DNA from: Panopea generosa
Lineage: Eukaryota; Mollusca; Bivalvia; Adapedonta; Hiatellidae
DNA: 64,000 bases
Assembly: GCA_029582155.1 (NCBI GenBank)
Contig: CM055908.1
Coordinates: 24,037,257 to 24,101,256, forward strand
Direction: 5' to 3'
Below, piece by piece: positions 1-10,740 of the stretch. The position numbers and the translations under genes are program-made. The notes under the pieces are model-generated. The model searched no databases and had not been told where the DNA came from. It saw only the letters and a list, made by a program, of their open reading frames with translations. The stretch's first letter is position 1. Every line of letters starts with the position of its first letter.

Positions 1-500
1 CTCTAATAAACGCCCCCACCTATTTTTCTGGAAAATCAAAAAATAAAACGTATATGCGATTTGAGTGCGTATTCGCCCATCTTTCCCTGATCGATTACTT
101 TGTTACACAGACAACAATTAGTCTGCCAATTAAAACATTACAAAACATCGACAATGCGGTTAGTCTGTGTACGCTGAAAGCTCATTGTTCCACATTGATA
201 AGAGCAAGTGTCCAAGTGATTTAAAGTGAAGAGTATACTGACCATAAATTCGGATATTCCAGTATGCAGACTAGTAATTTCATACAGATTTTCAGCTTTT
301 TTTCATCCTATGTCGATTATTTTATTCACTCTTAAATAATTCTGAACCACTTTTTCGGGGATTTAAACCGGATTTAAGGTTTTTCCATGGCTTTGTTGGT
401 TTTATTGTATTTTTAACTGTTGTTAAATTTGCTTTTTTTATCTTTTATAAACGCCCCCAACTTGTAAAATGTAACGCCCCCAGGGGCGTTAATTAGGGAA
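1..500. mobile_element. MITE-like inverted-repeat element, possibly cut by window start
   Basis: The window opens with CTCTAATAAACGCCCCC. Near 471-497 the reverse complement reads CCCTAATTAACGCCCC, so the two ends form an imperfect terminal inverted repeat of about 17 bp. A further direct copy of ATAAACGCCCCC lies at about 448-459, and 473-490 forms a near-perfect hairpin (AACGCCCC, 2-nt loop, GGGGCGTT). No ORF lies inside. This is the structure of a non-autonomous DNA transposon. The family is not recognised, and the left end may lie outside the window. It sits in the intron upstream of the first LETM1 exon seen here. Confidence 0.5.
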
Positions 501-732
501 TATACAGTAGTTAATTATTAACAGTTGATGTTTCTTTTCATTATCAAGTCTCACTTTGTACAGGCTGGAATATGTCAAAATTAATTTGTGAAAAGTTTTT
601 TGAAAGTTGTATGCTGTGCATATTTATTGCTTATGCTATAAACTAAATACTTTGTTTTAAAGAAATTAAATAACAAATGCATTCTGCCAAATACCTATTA
701 CACTGTCTGATCTAATCTTATAGAGTATACAG

Positions 733-864
733 AAGGAAGGTATAGAGAGCTTGGCTGTTTGGGAACTCCAGGCTGCAAACCGTGCACGTGGGATGCGGGC
801 CATTGGTGTGCCAGAAAATCGACTCAAAATGCAGCTTGAACAGTGGCTGGAACTTCATCTAAAG
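733..864 (+). CDS. LETM1: LETM1 exon a (LETM domain, C-terminal part)
   Basis: The exon holds 44 codons in phase 0 at both ends, after ..TATACAG and before GTAAAC. It encodes [16 protein letters not shown], then [18 protein letters not shown] and EQWLELHLK. The RARGMRA-G-V pattern followed by the QL..WL.LHL helix is the most conserved part of the LETM1 matrix domain. The preceding exon is outside the window. Confidence 0.93.
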
Positions 865-3800
865 GTAAACAAAATAAACAACAGTAATAATTAAAACCTA
901 TAAATATCAACATCTGAAAACTGATTAACAACATTTATATCAGTTTATGATTCAGTAGGTGAGGTTTTGAAAACAATTAAGCACAGACCTGCAGGATTTA
1001 GTTAACATATTAGGGTCAGGCTATAATCCAGCAGTAAACTCTTATTCCTTTTATAATGTACATTTATGCAATTTTTTTTTTGTTTTTTAAGTTTGATGAA
1101 ATAGTTTATATATATAACGTTTTAAGTTTGCTTTACAGTTAGTGCTTTTCTGTTGAAACATACACTCAACTCATGGGCAGCAAAATATTAAACTTCTAAG
1201 GTGGGAGGGGTATTTTCAAAAATAAAATAATGTAGGTGGGGTTAAAATGCATTTCACTTCTAAAAGAGGATTTGAGAATTGATTTTAACTTTTGAAAAAA
1301 AAGAAGTGTTTATTTCATCATGCTGGTATACAACTTAAAAAAACCTGTTTGATACTCATTTATATATTAATAACTTTTTTTCATATACAATTCAAATTTT
1401 AATAAAAATGTACAGACAGAAAGAGACATTTATACATTTTTTGTAATCTGACAATAGTAATGCAGTCCATAGTTATTCATTATCATTGCCATTTTTGATA
1501 AATGGATTTCAGAAATCTGATATGTTTTCAATACATCATTCATAAAATCACTTTAAGGAAAGGTTTTGGTCAACTGTAAACAAATATAAAGGTGTGGCTT
1601 GGTAAAATGAATTTAAAATATAAGGAAAATGGTCCAGTTTCAAAGTACCTTCTATGGGTGGGTTGTATGTTTTAATCGAAATGACATTTCCACTTTAATA
1701 GGTTGAACTGCCAATTACTCAATTTTAGCCAGTTCAAGCATAGTTTATCAGACTTGTGAAGCAGACTTTATCAGGTTTGTACTATTTTTACATATATAAG
1801 AATTACATCATTGTAAGTTTTACAATACAGTCAAACCTGACTTAAGCAACCAGTCAAGGGAAGAGGTCCTTTAAGACAGGTTGTTGCTTAATACAGGTTA
1901 ATTTGCTCTGAAAACATAGAAATGTGAAATAGCAAATGTGGCTGCTTAAGACAAGTGGCTGCTTAATAGAGGTGGCTGCTTACACAGGTTTGACTGTATT
2001 ACATGTGTGAAGGAAACAAGTTAGATCAGTGTTCTTCTTTATTCCTTGTTTTTATGCATGATGTATAATGACTATGGGTTGTATGTTTGACTTACAGGAG
2101 AGCATTCCAACGTCGCTGCTGCTGTTATCCAGAGTTATGTATCTAGACGAGCGGTTGACACAAACAGAAAAACTTAAATCCACAATTGCAATGTTACCTG
2201 AGACCACAGTAAGTTACTTCTTCCCTGACTTGAGCACCTACTCTCAATTTCACAATTACATTGTTACAAGATCTTTTTTAATGCCCTTGTCATTTGTAGG
2301 ATTGTGAAGGCATTAAGTGTTGAACAGTTTGTCCATGTAGCCGAGATAAAGAATTGGTTTCCGATCAATACTTTTTGTAGGAGTCTATGCATTTAATTAA
2401 TATTTATTAAGTACCAGTATAATTTTTAATACGGGTCAAGTTTGACATGTGTCGATGTCAGTCAAATTTTACTTTGGTGTTGACTCGTACATAATGGTTT
2501 ATTAAACTTGTTGCATAGCTTTATATTAAACAACACTGTGAATTTAAAAATGACACTTGTGTGACAAAAGTTTACTGGCATCACTAAAGCTTACACCAGT
2601 AGTATACTAGTGTTATAAAAGCACAATTGTATTGATCATCCTAACCCAAGTAACTGTGCCTGTTTTGCTTAGTCTGTAGCGCTTCTGACTATTAATACAG
2701 GGTAGGTGAGTTTGAATCGCTGCCCAGCCACAGTCTCTGTGATGATTGATATACAAACTTTTGTCTCATTGTTATTGGTCTCTCACCACTGATTCAAGTG
2801 GGAAACTCATCAGTTCTTGCGGAGAAAGGTGTGCTCCAGTACTGAATAATCTTCCAGGATCCTTGGAAAGGTTAATATACGATAGCATAAATATCGCGCT
2901 AATATTCGATCAAATACAAGTCCATCACAACAAAACATGCTCTTAAAAACTAATTATTGATTGCTTTTTGTCCATATCATAAGCTCAAGAGAACATGTGG
3001 ATCTTTTGAAACCATTGTATATGGATTAAAAAGAAGTAAACTTTGTGTTTCAGGTGACGAAGGTACAGGTTGTATCTACAGAAGCCCTTGGTGAGGATGT
3101 AGACAAAGTCACGAAGAGAAAGATGTTAAATATGGAACAGAAGGCCATTAAGATAGAAAAACAACAGGAGGTGGGGTTTCATTATGAATATTCAGTATAA
3201 TATATGTGTAAAACAGTCAGATGGACCAATCTTTATTTTTAGTTTGTGTTAGCTCACTTGAACTAAAGGTCATGGCAACCTTCTCTGATAGCTATACTTA
3301 TGTTCATTGTCTACTGTTTGCCTGTCCTTTAACCCTTTACATCATATATAGAAATTCCCAATATATACTGAACGGAACAGCTAACCTGCCACTGCCTACC
3401 TGTCCCTTAACCCTTTACTTCATATATAGAGATTCCCATAAATACTGAACGGAACAGCTAACCCACCACTGTCTACTTGTCCTTTAACCCTTTACTTCAT
3501 ATATAGAGATTCCCATATATACTGAACGGAATAGCTAATCCACCACTGTCTACTTGTCCTTTAACCCTTTACTTCATTCATAAAGATTCCCATATATACT
3601 GAACGGAATAGCTAATCCACCACTGTCTACTTGTCCTTTAACCCTTTACTTCATATATAGAGATTCCCATATATACTAAACGGAATAGCTAACCCACCAC
3701 TGTCTACTTGTCCTTTAACCCTTTACTTCATATATAGAGATTCCCATATATACTGTCTACCTGTCCTTTAAGCTCTTTTTTTCATACATATTTTTTGTGT

Positions 3801-6800
3801 ATCAACATGATCTAAGTATTCAGGTTAACTCCCCTAATATATAATACTGCCCTTAATTTTGGCAAGGAACATAAATCTGGTAAAAGGTTGAAAAGCTTCC
3901 CATTTTGTGGTCATCTAGGACAGCAAGTATAAAAAATAGGTTATTTCTCTGGATTTTATGTATTATTGAAAAAGGTTGAAGGCCTTTTAACTTAAAAAAA
4001 ATGTTTTTGTTTCATATTTAGAGGTTATTGTTTTGACAGAGGTTTTTAGAGGATGAACCATGTGCTTATTTACATCAGCTAGACAGTAGAACAACATTGC
4101 CGATCAGTTTCTTTTAGTGAATTACACAGTATCAGTGACATTGTATGAATTTGTCTATTAATATGAGTTTGAACCACGGATAACAACATTAACAGTTATA
4201 CATATTGTGTTTAATTTAATATACCGTATCAAACCATAAGTGTACCTAAGTGGTATTTAAAGTAGACACTTTAATCTAAACGATGTGTTTTTTCAGGTCC
4301 CAGTATTTGGGGTAGAAAATGTAAAGATTTTAGCTCCGTGCTGCAGAGCTTTTTTTTAATTTGTTATTTTTAGCTCGACTGGCCTAAGGCCAGAAGTGTT
4401 CATGCGATGGTACGTTGTCTGTCTCATGTCATCTATTGTCGTCAGATAGGGGCACTTTCTCTGAAACCACTGGACCAATTATACTTGAACTTAATAAAAA
4501 TATAAAAAAATTCTTTGTGTGAACTGCCAAACAGAATTTGAAAATATGTAATTAGGAATGATCAGTTCTATCAGATTTGTATAAATGGTGTCTCCAAGGT
4601 TAAAAATGATCCAGCCCTTAGAACTGAGGGGACAAATGTGGATTGAGATTAATATTTTCGTTTTTAATATGGAACTGATTTTACCTTGATTTTCACAGAA
4701 GCATTGTTTGGTCAAGGTGATTCAAAATTTTTTTAAATGACAATTCCTTTGTCTTGTTAGAGGTGTCAGGATTGGTCCCAAAGGGGTAAAAATTGGTGAT
4801 TTCAAATATCTTTTTCTCAACAACTGGTCAGTCAAATTTGTTCATACATGTATTTGATTTAAATGATCCTAATGAGTAGGGGATTGAAGTACAAATGAAG
4901 GGGTTGTGTCTCGTAAGGGGAATTTTTTTTTTTTTTACATGGGAATGGTATGGGAACTTAAAAAAACAGTTTAAAGCATTTCCTTTTCATAGTAAATAAC
5001 TTTTTGTGCAGTACAAGTGGGGCATGGGTATTTTCTATAAATGGTCAAGACATTTCTCCAAAAGGGTTTATAATGTGAAATTTCACAAAAAAAAGTGACC
5101 ACTTTAAGCCAGTAGAGCATCCTCAGGCCCTCTTGGGCTTCTTGTTATTTCAAAATGGAAAATTTTGAACAATTTATCAATGTTGTTAAATGTTTTTTTC
5201 ATTAAATTTCCAATTTGTTGTTTGTTTTAGCCAAAGGTGTTTAACTTTTGCTGTGTAGTATATATGTGTAATATTTAACTAGATTAAAGTATTTTGATAT
5301 AAATGAAAATAAAAAAAGTATATATTTCTAAGAATCAGATTTTTTTTCTAAACTGTGAAGAAATGAAACATTAGTTTAAAGTAGGTTCAAAGAGTGCAAT
5401 TTACAGTAAACATATGTACCATGAACATTTCGCTTTATTTTAATCCAAAGTAGTTACAAACTTTACATGTGTTCATATGTTTACATTGAATTAGTCTGTA
5501 AATATGTTTAATTGTAATATATTTTATAAAATTTGATTTTAATACAGAAGTGAAACATTTTTATTTGCCACATTAAAAGGCAGCTATACATGTACACACC
5601 AAAATTATGATACCATTATTAAGGTTAAACACCATGGCTGAAACAAAAAATTTAAACAATCAGTAAGATACTCTGTTCTTTCTTAGAGTAACAATTTACA
5701 TCCAGATGGGTAAGGTGATTCCGTCATGCCCAGATAGGTTTCCAGTTGATGTGCATTCTCTTGAATAATTAATATTTTTGATTCTTTGTTCAGTTATTTT
5801 TCTCTGATTTTAAACAATGACAAGTAATATGTAAAGATTTATATACATACATGTATGTGAAATTGAAAACTAATAATATTAGGCCATATTGATCAATAAA
5901 TAAAAAAGAACATAAAATTACATTAATTGGTAGTGTCCATAACCAGAAAGATATAACATATGTTGTACAACAAATATATATATTACGTATAAAAATATAT
6001 ATCGAATTTTAGACTTCAACATATTAATGTGTTGAATATTTTCCCTGTTACTTTTGAATCTGGAGTTATAATGAAATTGACCAAATTGAGAATTAGATAT
6101 CTGTGCCAAATAATCAAGCATTATTTATCTTTAATTGTTTTCATTTCAAAATGTTAATGGTAACCGACCAAAACCTTTGCAAATGTTATAATTTTACTGA
6201 ATTAAAACTCTCGTATAAACATGGTATGAAAAGTGCTGCTATTGTTGAACATAGAAAGTCTCATCGTTATACAGGAAGCTGAACTTGCTGCAGAGAAACT
6301 TAAAGAAGAAGAAGAGGCCTTGAAAAAGGCAGCTGAGTTGGAAGAAGCCCAAAAAGAGGCTGAAGAGAAGAAGGAGGAAGTTATTCTAGAACCTGATGTA
6401 GTTGCCCCAGAGGTTAAAACTGAACCTCAAGTTGAAGTTATAAAGGAAGTAGAAGCCCCAACACCCACCCCTGTTGCAGAAAAAGTCATCACGGAGACTG
6501 TTGTACCACAACCAGATATTGCTGAACCCATTGTGGCTGCTACTTCTGAAGGTAATAGTAGTAGCTTTAAAAAATTAATATAACATATGGATTGGTATAT
6601 AGAGTAAGAAACAAGCTTTATTTGTAGAAACCAACCTACTTATTACTAGCATTATGTTAACAGGAACTGTGCAGTCTGTTTACCCAGTGACAGTCTTGGG
6701 CATAAAACAAGTATAATTACCAATTACAGATACTAAGAACAGGTCATATTCATGAGTATTAAAACAAAGCATTTGGTTTTAGTTGTATAATTGAAATATC

Positions 6801-9800
6801 CTATATGTTTTCACTGGTCTGTGAATTGGATTAGGGTAAAAATCCCCAAAATAAAGAATTGACTGCAGAAGTTATTGAACATGGAGTGATTTTATTATGC
6901 TCACACCTCTTAAAAAAATGTTGAAGAGGCATTAGATGTTACCCCTGTCTGTCCATCTGTCTGTCTGTCTGTCTGTCTGTCCATTTATTTGTTTGTTTAT
7001 TCAAGGTAAAATTGGTTTCTGGTCAATAACTTCTGAAAGGTCTTTGTATAAAATTAATATTTCATGTATTGCTGTATAATTATAAAATATATGTTAAGTT
7101 TGATATCTTGTCAGTCAAATTTTATAGGGGTTATGACCCCGTTTGGACTTTGGTAACATTTACTAATATATATTGGGGGCATCCGTGTTTTATGAGTCAG
7201 GAGCTGGATAATTATGTTTGTGAGCCCATAGTATTTCGGTTGTTAACTACAGATGTTAATGATTGTGTATCAGTCATTCAATTATAATCCTGTTTTACAG
7301 AGTTTACGGCAGACGAGACCTTGGTAGAAGAGCTAAAAGAAGAACGAGTAACTTCTGACGATCTTGAAAACATTGAACAGGCTATAGAAGATATGGGTAA
7401 ACATCATAAAGAGGAGTTTGAAGATGTAAAGGAAGAATTTGAAGATTACAAAGAGGTATGGTGCATTTAGATGGTTTTAATAATATATTTGGTTTGTCTG
7501 TAATCTGTATGTTGTCATCTGACACAGACTGAATCCAATTTAGTACTAAACTTTATCAGATTTTTTAGCTCACATGAGCCAAAGGCACAAGTGAGCTTTT
7601 CTTATTGCTTTTCGTCCCTCATCTGTCCATCAACAATTTCTTTAAAAGACTTCTCTGAAACTGCTTAACAGACTCCCCATAGGGGCTTATCAGTTCAGTT
7701 TGATTGTGGGTTTTTTTCAAAACAAAATTTAAGATCTTCTGCTCCAAATGTGCATGGCTTGGTGCTTTGGTACTTTACACTAATTAATGATTTTTATTCT
7801 TGGGTTTGTTCAAGACATGACCCAAGCCTCAAAATTTGCCCTGCTCCGTTTAATGTTTTATATTTTATGTAAATGTACATTTATTTATACATATATTTTA
7901 TTGAAATGTAAAATGTTTTCACCATGTTTTTAAAGGTACTGGTACATCACCTTATAAGAATATAGGTCTGTTTTATGTGTCCAGAAAGTATTTGTCACAA
8001 TAACTTCATCAGTCTGCATGAATTTTGATGTGTTTGTCCAACAAAAATTTATACACACTACAGTATGTCCATATAGCCTGTGATGTGGCTGTTATATTGA
8101 CATTACAGGAAATGGAAGACATGAGAGCCTTGTGTGTGGATACAAAGTTTGAAGAACATGTGAAGGAAACTGCAGGTGCTCTTCTGCTGAGAAGCAAACT
8201 GGACAAATATTTGTCTAAACTGGACACGAAGATTTCACGTTTGCAGGATGAGAAGATGGAACTTCAGGAAAAGCTTGAAGAAAAGGAATTAAAACTCAAA
8301 TTTGAAAAAGGTGGCAAGCAGGAACTTATGGATGAGATCTCTGATAAAAAGTTAGTATATAATTTTAATATATTAAATAGTATAATCATAAAACTCAGTA
8401 CTCTTTAAATTTGAATGCAATGCTTTTTTTTCAAAATGTTAATGGTAAAAATGAACATTTTAATAAAAATTGCCTGATTAACATTTTATATCTTTTGTAA
8501 ATGTTCTTTAGACATATATTTTATGGAAATGTAATTTATTTAATTTACATTGATTATAAAACAAGTTCTAACAACTGAAAACATGTTCATGATCTATTGG
8601 TAGAACTAGTATTAAGTTTATGTGGATAAAGTGTCTTAATCAGGAACACCACATTATAGCACCGGCTGGGGATTGACACACCCTGACTTCAGTCTTGGGC
8701 CAGATGCTCCACCAATAGACCGAGCCATCTGCACACATGTTTTGAAGTACATACTATAGTGTACACTTATTTTAAGTATAGACCAGTCTATAAACATATT
8801 TAGTATTATAGTTGCATAGGGAATATATACAGAGGGGGGGGGGGGGGGGGGGGGGAGCCTGTACTGAGTTTCTGTGATAACATTGTGCAGTGTAATAGTA
8901 TGTATAATAATATCCAATACTTACCAAAAAGAAGTTGTTTTTTTTTGTTACTAGACACAACCTGATCAGTGTGAATGATGTTTTGCTATCCCTGAAACGT
9001 CTTCAGAAGTTGCCAGATGATGTCCGCATGCAGAAGGTGCTCCAGATACTTGACACAGACGAGGATGGTCTTATTGACATCAATGACGTGTTAAAGGTAT
9101 GCAACATTGTATAGGCGTATTCTCCTGATAGACAGGTTTTATCAATGTAGCCGGGCCCGATTAGCTCCATTGCAAGCACGTCTGACTAACAATCCAGGTG
9201 TCATGAGTTTGAATCCTTGCCCGGCCACAATCTCTGCGATGGTTGATATGCGACATTGCATCTCATTATCAATCGTCTCTCGCCACTGTTTCAAGTGGGA
9301 AAGTTGTCAGTAACTTGCTGAGATGGGGTGTGCTCAAGTACTGGTTAACCTTCCAGGATCCCAGGAAACAGTGGTTAGGTTAAATGATCATCTATGAGCC
9401 CTCGCTGGCATAAAAATGACGCTAAATATTCAATCAATCAATCAATTATAAATCTAGAACTTTCACAGAAGTAATACATTCTTGACTGAAGAAAGTTGGT
9501 TAAAAATGGTATTAACTATGTGTATATTAGTATACACTGAGCCAAATTTCTAATTGGTCACCCACATCTTGTTAGCATTTCTAAAAAAAATGATATAGTA
9601 AACATAAAATCTAAAATCTTGTACAAATATTCATTGCTATTATTGTATGAACAATTCATAACAATAACATAAAAAATGATGAAAAAGTTACATTTACTGC
9701 AAAGAGCATCTCACTCAGTTCAAAAAGGGAAACTTTTTTACATGGACTTTAATAGGATAAATATGAAATGATGCAGTCTCTTGTAACACAATTAGGAAAC

Positions 9801-10468
9801 ATATGAAACAGTGAAAGGGTATGTCCTTGGGACTCACTAGATTTTTCATTATCTAATACATATAATTAGATATGGTCATTAATTTTCTAAAATTCATATT
9901 ATGACATTGCATCTCATTATCACTCGTCTCTCACCGCTGATTCAAGTGGGAAAGTTATCAGTTACTTGCAGCGATGGGCTGTGCTCGAGTACGGGTTAAC
10001 CTTTCAGGATCCTAGGATTAACTGATTAGGTTAACTGATCGTCTTTTAGCCCTTGTTGGCATAAAAATGACGCTAAATATTCAATCAATCAATCAATTCA
10101 CCTCATCGGATCATCAAAATATTAATTTGACTGTTTGTCTTGTCATTAGGAGCAAATGTGTGTTTCTTAATTTGAATGATAGGTAACCTAAATTCAGTTT
10201 TTGCTCCCCCCCACTCCCCCCCCCCCACCAAAATTTAATTTTAACTTTTTAATTTGACCAGGTCACAGAAGAGTTAGGTCGAGAAAATCTTAAACTAAAC
10301 AAAGATCAGGTATCTACGGTGATGGGCGTGCTAAGGAAGGAAGCAGCGTTAGAAGTAGAAATGAAACAAAAAGATAAAGAGGAAAAAGAGATAGAAATGA
10401 ACAATGAAAAAACTGTGAATGGTAATGGAAATGGTACAGATCAACAGAAAACACAAACTGGAAGTTGA
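733..10468 (+). CDS. LETM1: LETM1, mitochondrial inner-membrane cation/H+ exchanger, 3' part (8 exons)
   Basis: LETM1-family proteins sit in the mitochondrial inner membrane, mediate K+ or Ca2+/H+ exchange and keep matrix volume. The joined exons (733-864, 2098-2208, 3054-3170, 6275-6551, 7301-7455, 8109-8350, 8955-9096, 10262-10468) total 1383 nt, or 460 codons plus TGA. All introns are GT-AG and every phase matches. The order is: the end of the conserved matrix LETM domain ([15 protein letters not shown], then [16 protein letters not shown]), a charged coiled-coil stretch, a Pro/Glu/Val-rich linker, a second coiled coil, an EF-hand loop ([12 protein letters not shown]) and a Lys/Glu-rich tail. 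This matches metazoan LETM1 in order and motif. The presequence, membrane segment and start codon must lie to the left of the window. The family call is very secure; the exact exon ends rest on splice consensus and phase. Confidence 0.93.
1824..2000. mobile_element. 177-bp MITE with perfect 16-bp terminal inverted repeats
   Basis: The left end AATACAGTCAAACCTG (1824-1839) is the exact reverse complement of the right end CAGGTTTGACTGTATT (1985-2000). The interior repeats short blocks reading GGCTGCTTAAGAC and GGTGGCTGCTTA and has no ORF. MITEs with ACAGTCAAACCTG ends are, from memory, common in marine invertebrate genomes; the superfamily was not assigned. It lies in a LETM1 intron. Confidence 0.8.
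2098..2208 (+). CDS. LETM1: LETM1 exon b
   Basis: The exon holds 37 codons, phase 0-0, after CTTACAG and before GTAAGT. It encodes [20 protein letters not shown] followed by [17 protein letters not shown]. The [10 protein letters not shown] motif directly continues the LETM domain. The exon is open further upstream only by chance; the polypyrimidine-AG and family alignment fix the start. Confidence 0.93.
2655..2925 (+). mobile_element. SINE family A, tRNA-derived, diverged copy
   Basis: It starts with a degraded tRNA-like head (TAGCGCTTCTGAC, then GAGTTTGAATCGCTGCCC as box B). A body shared with the copies at 9152 and 28538 follows (GATTCAAGTGGGAAA, CTTCCAGGATCC). The 3' end reads AATATTCGATCAA, the eroded form of the AATC-repeat tail of the family. 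It lies inside a LETM1 intron in gene orientation. Confidence 0.75.
3054..3170 (+). CDS. LETM1: LETM1 exon c
   Basis: The exon holds 39 codons, phase 0-0, after TTTCAG and before GTGGGG (a weak but acceptable donor). It encodes [20 protein letters not shown] and ends KIEKQQE. It begins the charged helical region after the LETM domain. The donor is the least certain splice site of this gene, but the next exon (EAELAAEK) continues the helix in phase. Confidence 0.88.
3321..3775 (+). repeat. 77-bp tandem repeat, about 6 copies
   Basis: The phrase TGTCCTTTAACCCTTTAC recurs at about 3323, 3401, 3478, 3555, 3632 and 3709, a period of 77-78 bp. A shortened last unit begins near 3762. Each unit also carries ATTCCCATATATACTGAACG. 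It is intronic and non-coding, in LETM1 intron c-d. Confidence 0.85.
4371..5147. repeat. interspersed repeat in LETM1 intron with short inverted ends
   Basis: The left end reads GCTCGACTGGCCTAA and the reverse complement of the right end (about 5109-5123) reads GCTCTACTGGCTTAA. The 3' flank ends with a short hairpin-like AGGCCCTCTTGGGCTTCTTG. The interior is AT-rich without a long ORF. It resembles common dispersed mollusc elements, but I could not name it. The rest of this 3.1-kb intron (3776-4370 and 5148-6274) shows nothing else. Confidence 0.45.
6275..6551 (+). CDS. LETM1: LETM1 exon d (coiled coil and Pro/Glu/Val linker)
   Basis: The exon runs from phase 0 to phase 1, after TATACAG and before GTAATA. 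The first third is a Glu/Lys/Ala coiled coil ([20 protein letters not shown]). The rest is a low-complexity linker rich in Glu, Val, Pro and Thr ([14 protein letters not shown]). This linker is poorly conserved in LETM1 generally. The last base G is completed by AG of the next exon to give Glu. Confidence 0.9.
6945..6980 (+). repeat. CTGT microsatellite
   Basis: About nine copies of CTGT/CTGTC, with one interruption, lie in a LETM1 intron. Confidence 0.9.
7301..7455 (+). CDS. LETM1: LETM1 exon e
   Basis: The exon runs from phase 1 to phase 0, after TGTTTTACAG and before GTATGG. It encodes [20 protein letters not shown], then [13 protein letters not shown] and an acidic helix [15 protein letters not shown]. 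It corresponds to the conserved 'LKEEEITKEEI' region of animal LETM1 that precedes the last coiled coil. Confidence 0.92.
7567..7790. repeat. dispersed repeat with AGCTCAC...GTGAGCT end hairpin
   Basis: It starts AGCTCACATGAGCCAAAGG and soon reads CACAAGTGAGCT, forming an inverted repeat. It is followed by TTTTCGTCCCTCATCTGTCC. This signature recurs in many mollusc genomes as a dispersed element (recalled, not searched). It lies in LETM1 intron e-f. The 3' limit is approximate. Confidence 0.45.
8109..8350 (+). CDS. LETM1: LETM1 exon f (second coiled coil)
   Basis: The exon runs from phase 0 to phase 2, after ATTACAG and before GTTAGT. It encodes [17 protein letters not shown], then [20 protein letters not shown] and a long Lys/Glu helix ([20 protein letters not shown]). 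This is the C-terminal coiled coil of LETM1 that leads to the EF-hand. The final AA joins A of the next exon to give Lys. Confidence 0.92.
8605..8735 (-). mobile_element. SINE family E, tRNA-like, minus strand
   Basis: On the minus strand it reads ATGGCTCGGTCTATTGGTGG (box A-like), then GTGTGTCAATCCCCAGCC (box B-like). Its 3' side, GTTTATGTGGATAAAGTG on the plus strand, is shared with a copy at 42205-42300. It lies in LETM1 intron f-g. Confidence 0.55.
8834..8855 (+). repeat. poly-G tract (22 G)
   Basis: This is an uninterrupted run of 22 G on the sense strand of a LETM1 intron. Such a run could form a G-quadruplex in the nascent RNA. It is also prone to sequencing error, so its exact length is unsure. 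Confidence 0.85.
8955..9096 (+). CDS. LETM1: LETM1 exon g (EF-hand)
   Basis: The exon runs from phase 2 to phase 0, after GTTACTAG and before GTATGC. It encodes [18 protein letters not shown], then [13 protein letters not shown] and the EF-hand loop [15 protein letters not shown]. Loop positions 1, 3, 5 (Asp), 6 (Gly), 8 (Ile) and 9 (Asp) are canonical. Position 12 is Asp, not Glu, a substitution I also recall in other LETM1 proteins, so Ca2+ binding is plausible but may be weak. Confidence 0.93.
9152..9447 (+). mobile_element. SINE family A, near-full-length copy
   Basis: It starts with a tRNA-like head (GGGCCCGATTAGCTCCATTG as box A; GAGTTTGAATCCTTG as box B). A body with TTTCAAGTGGGAAAG and CTTCCAGGATCCCAGG follows. 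The end reads GACGCTAAATATT and a tail of AATC repeats. Five copies in this window share this plan. It lies in the last LETM1 intron. Confidence 0.85.
9901..10097 (+). mobile_element. SINE family A, 5'-truncated copy
   Basis: It lacks the tRNA head and begins at GACATTGCATCTCATTATCA. It then follows the 9152 copy through GATTCAAGTGGGAAAG to GACGCTAAATATT and the AATC tail. Two copies in the same orientation thus lie within 1 kb in one LETM1 intron. Confidence 0.8.
10262..10468 (+). CDS. LETM1: LETM1 terminal coding exon
   Basis: The exon starts in phase 0 after TTTGACCAG, with a C-rich run at 10206-10229 upstream. It encodes [20 protein letters not shown], then [19 protein letters not shown], a Lys/Glu-rich stretch, [16 protein letters not shown] and TGA. 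The first part is the helix after the EF-hand; the rest is the usual non-conserved charged tail of LETM1. Confidence 0.93.
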   Translation, partial: VTEELGRENLKLNKDQVSTVMGVLRKEAALEVEMKQKDKEEKEIEMNNEKTVNGNGNGTDQQKTQTGS

Positions 10469-10478
10469 TGTTGTTTTA

Positions 10479-10740
10479 AATAAATGCTAGTATATAATTT
10501 AAAACTTTGCTATTTCAGTTCTGATTATTGAAGATGTTAGAAGTCAATGATTAAACAGTAAGAAAATAAAAAAAAAACATTCATTTTCAAAACCATATTG
10601 TGATATCTTTTAATTGATATTTGTTGCAAGTAATAATTCATCTAATGCAAGTAGGTTCCTAGTAACTAGGTGTTTTCCTCCAAATCATTGGTACCCATAT
10701 ATGTTTTGTTCTTTGTAACAGTTAATAGTCTTTGAATAAA
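10479..10740 (+). terminator. candidate LETM1 polyadenylation signals
   Basis: AATAAA occurs at 10479-10484 (only 11 nt after the stop), 10565-10570 and 10735-10740. The later two are more likely to be used. The real 3' end cannot be fixed without transcripts, and longer 3' UTRs are possible. Confidence 0.35.
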
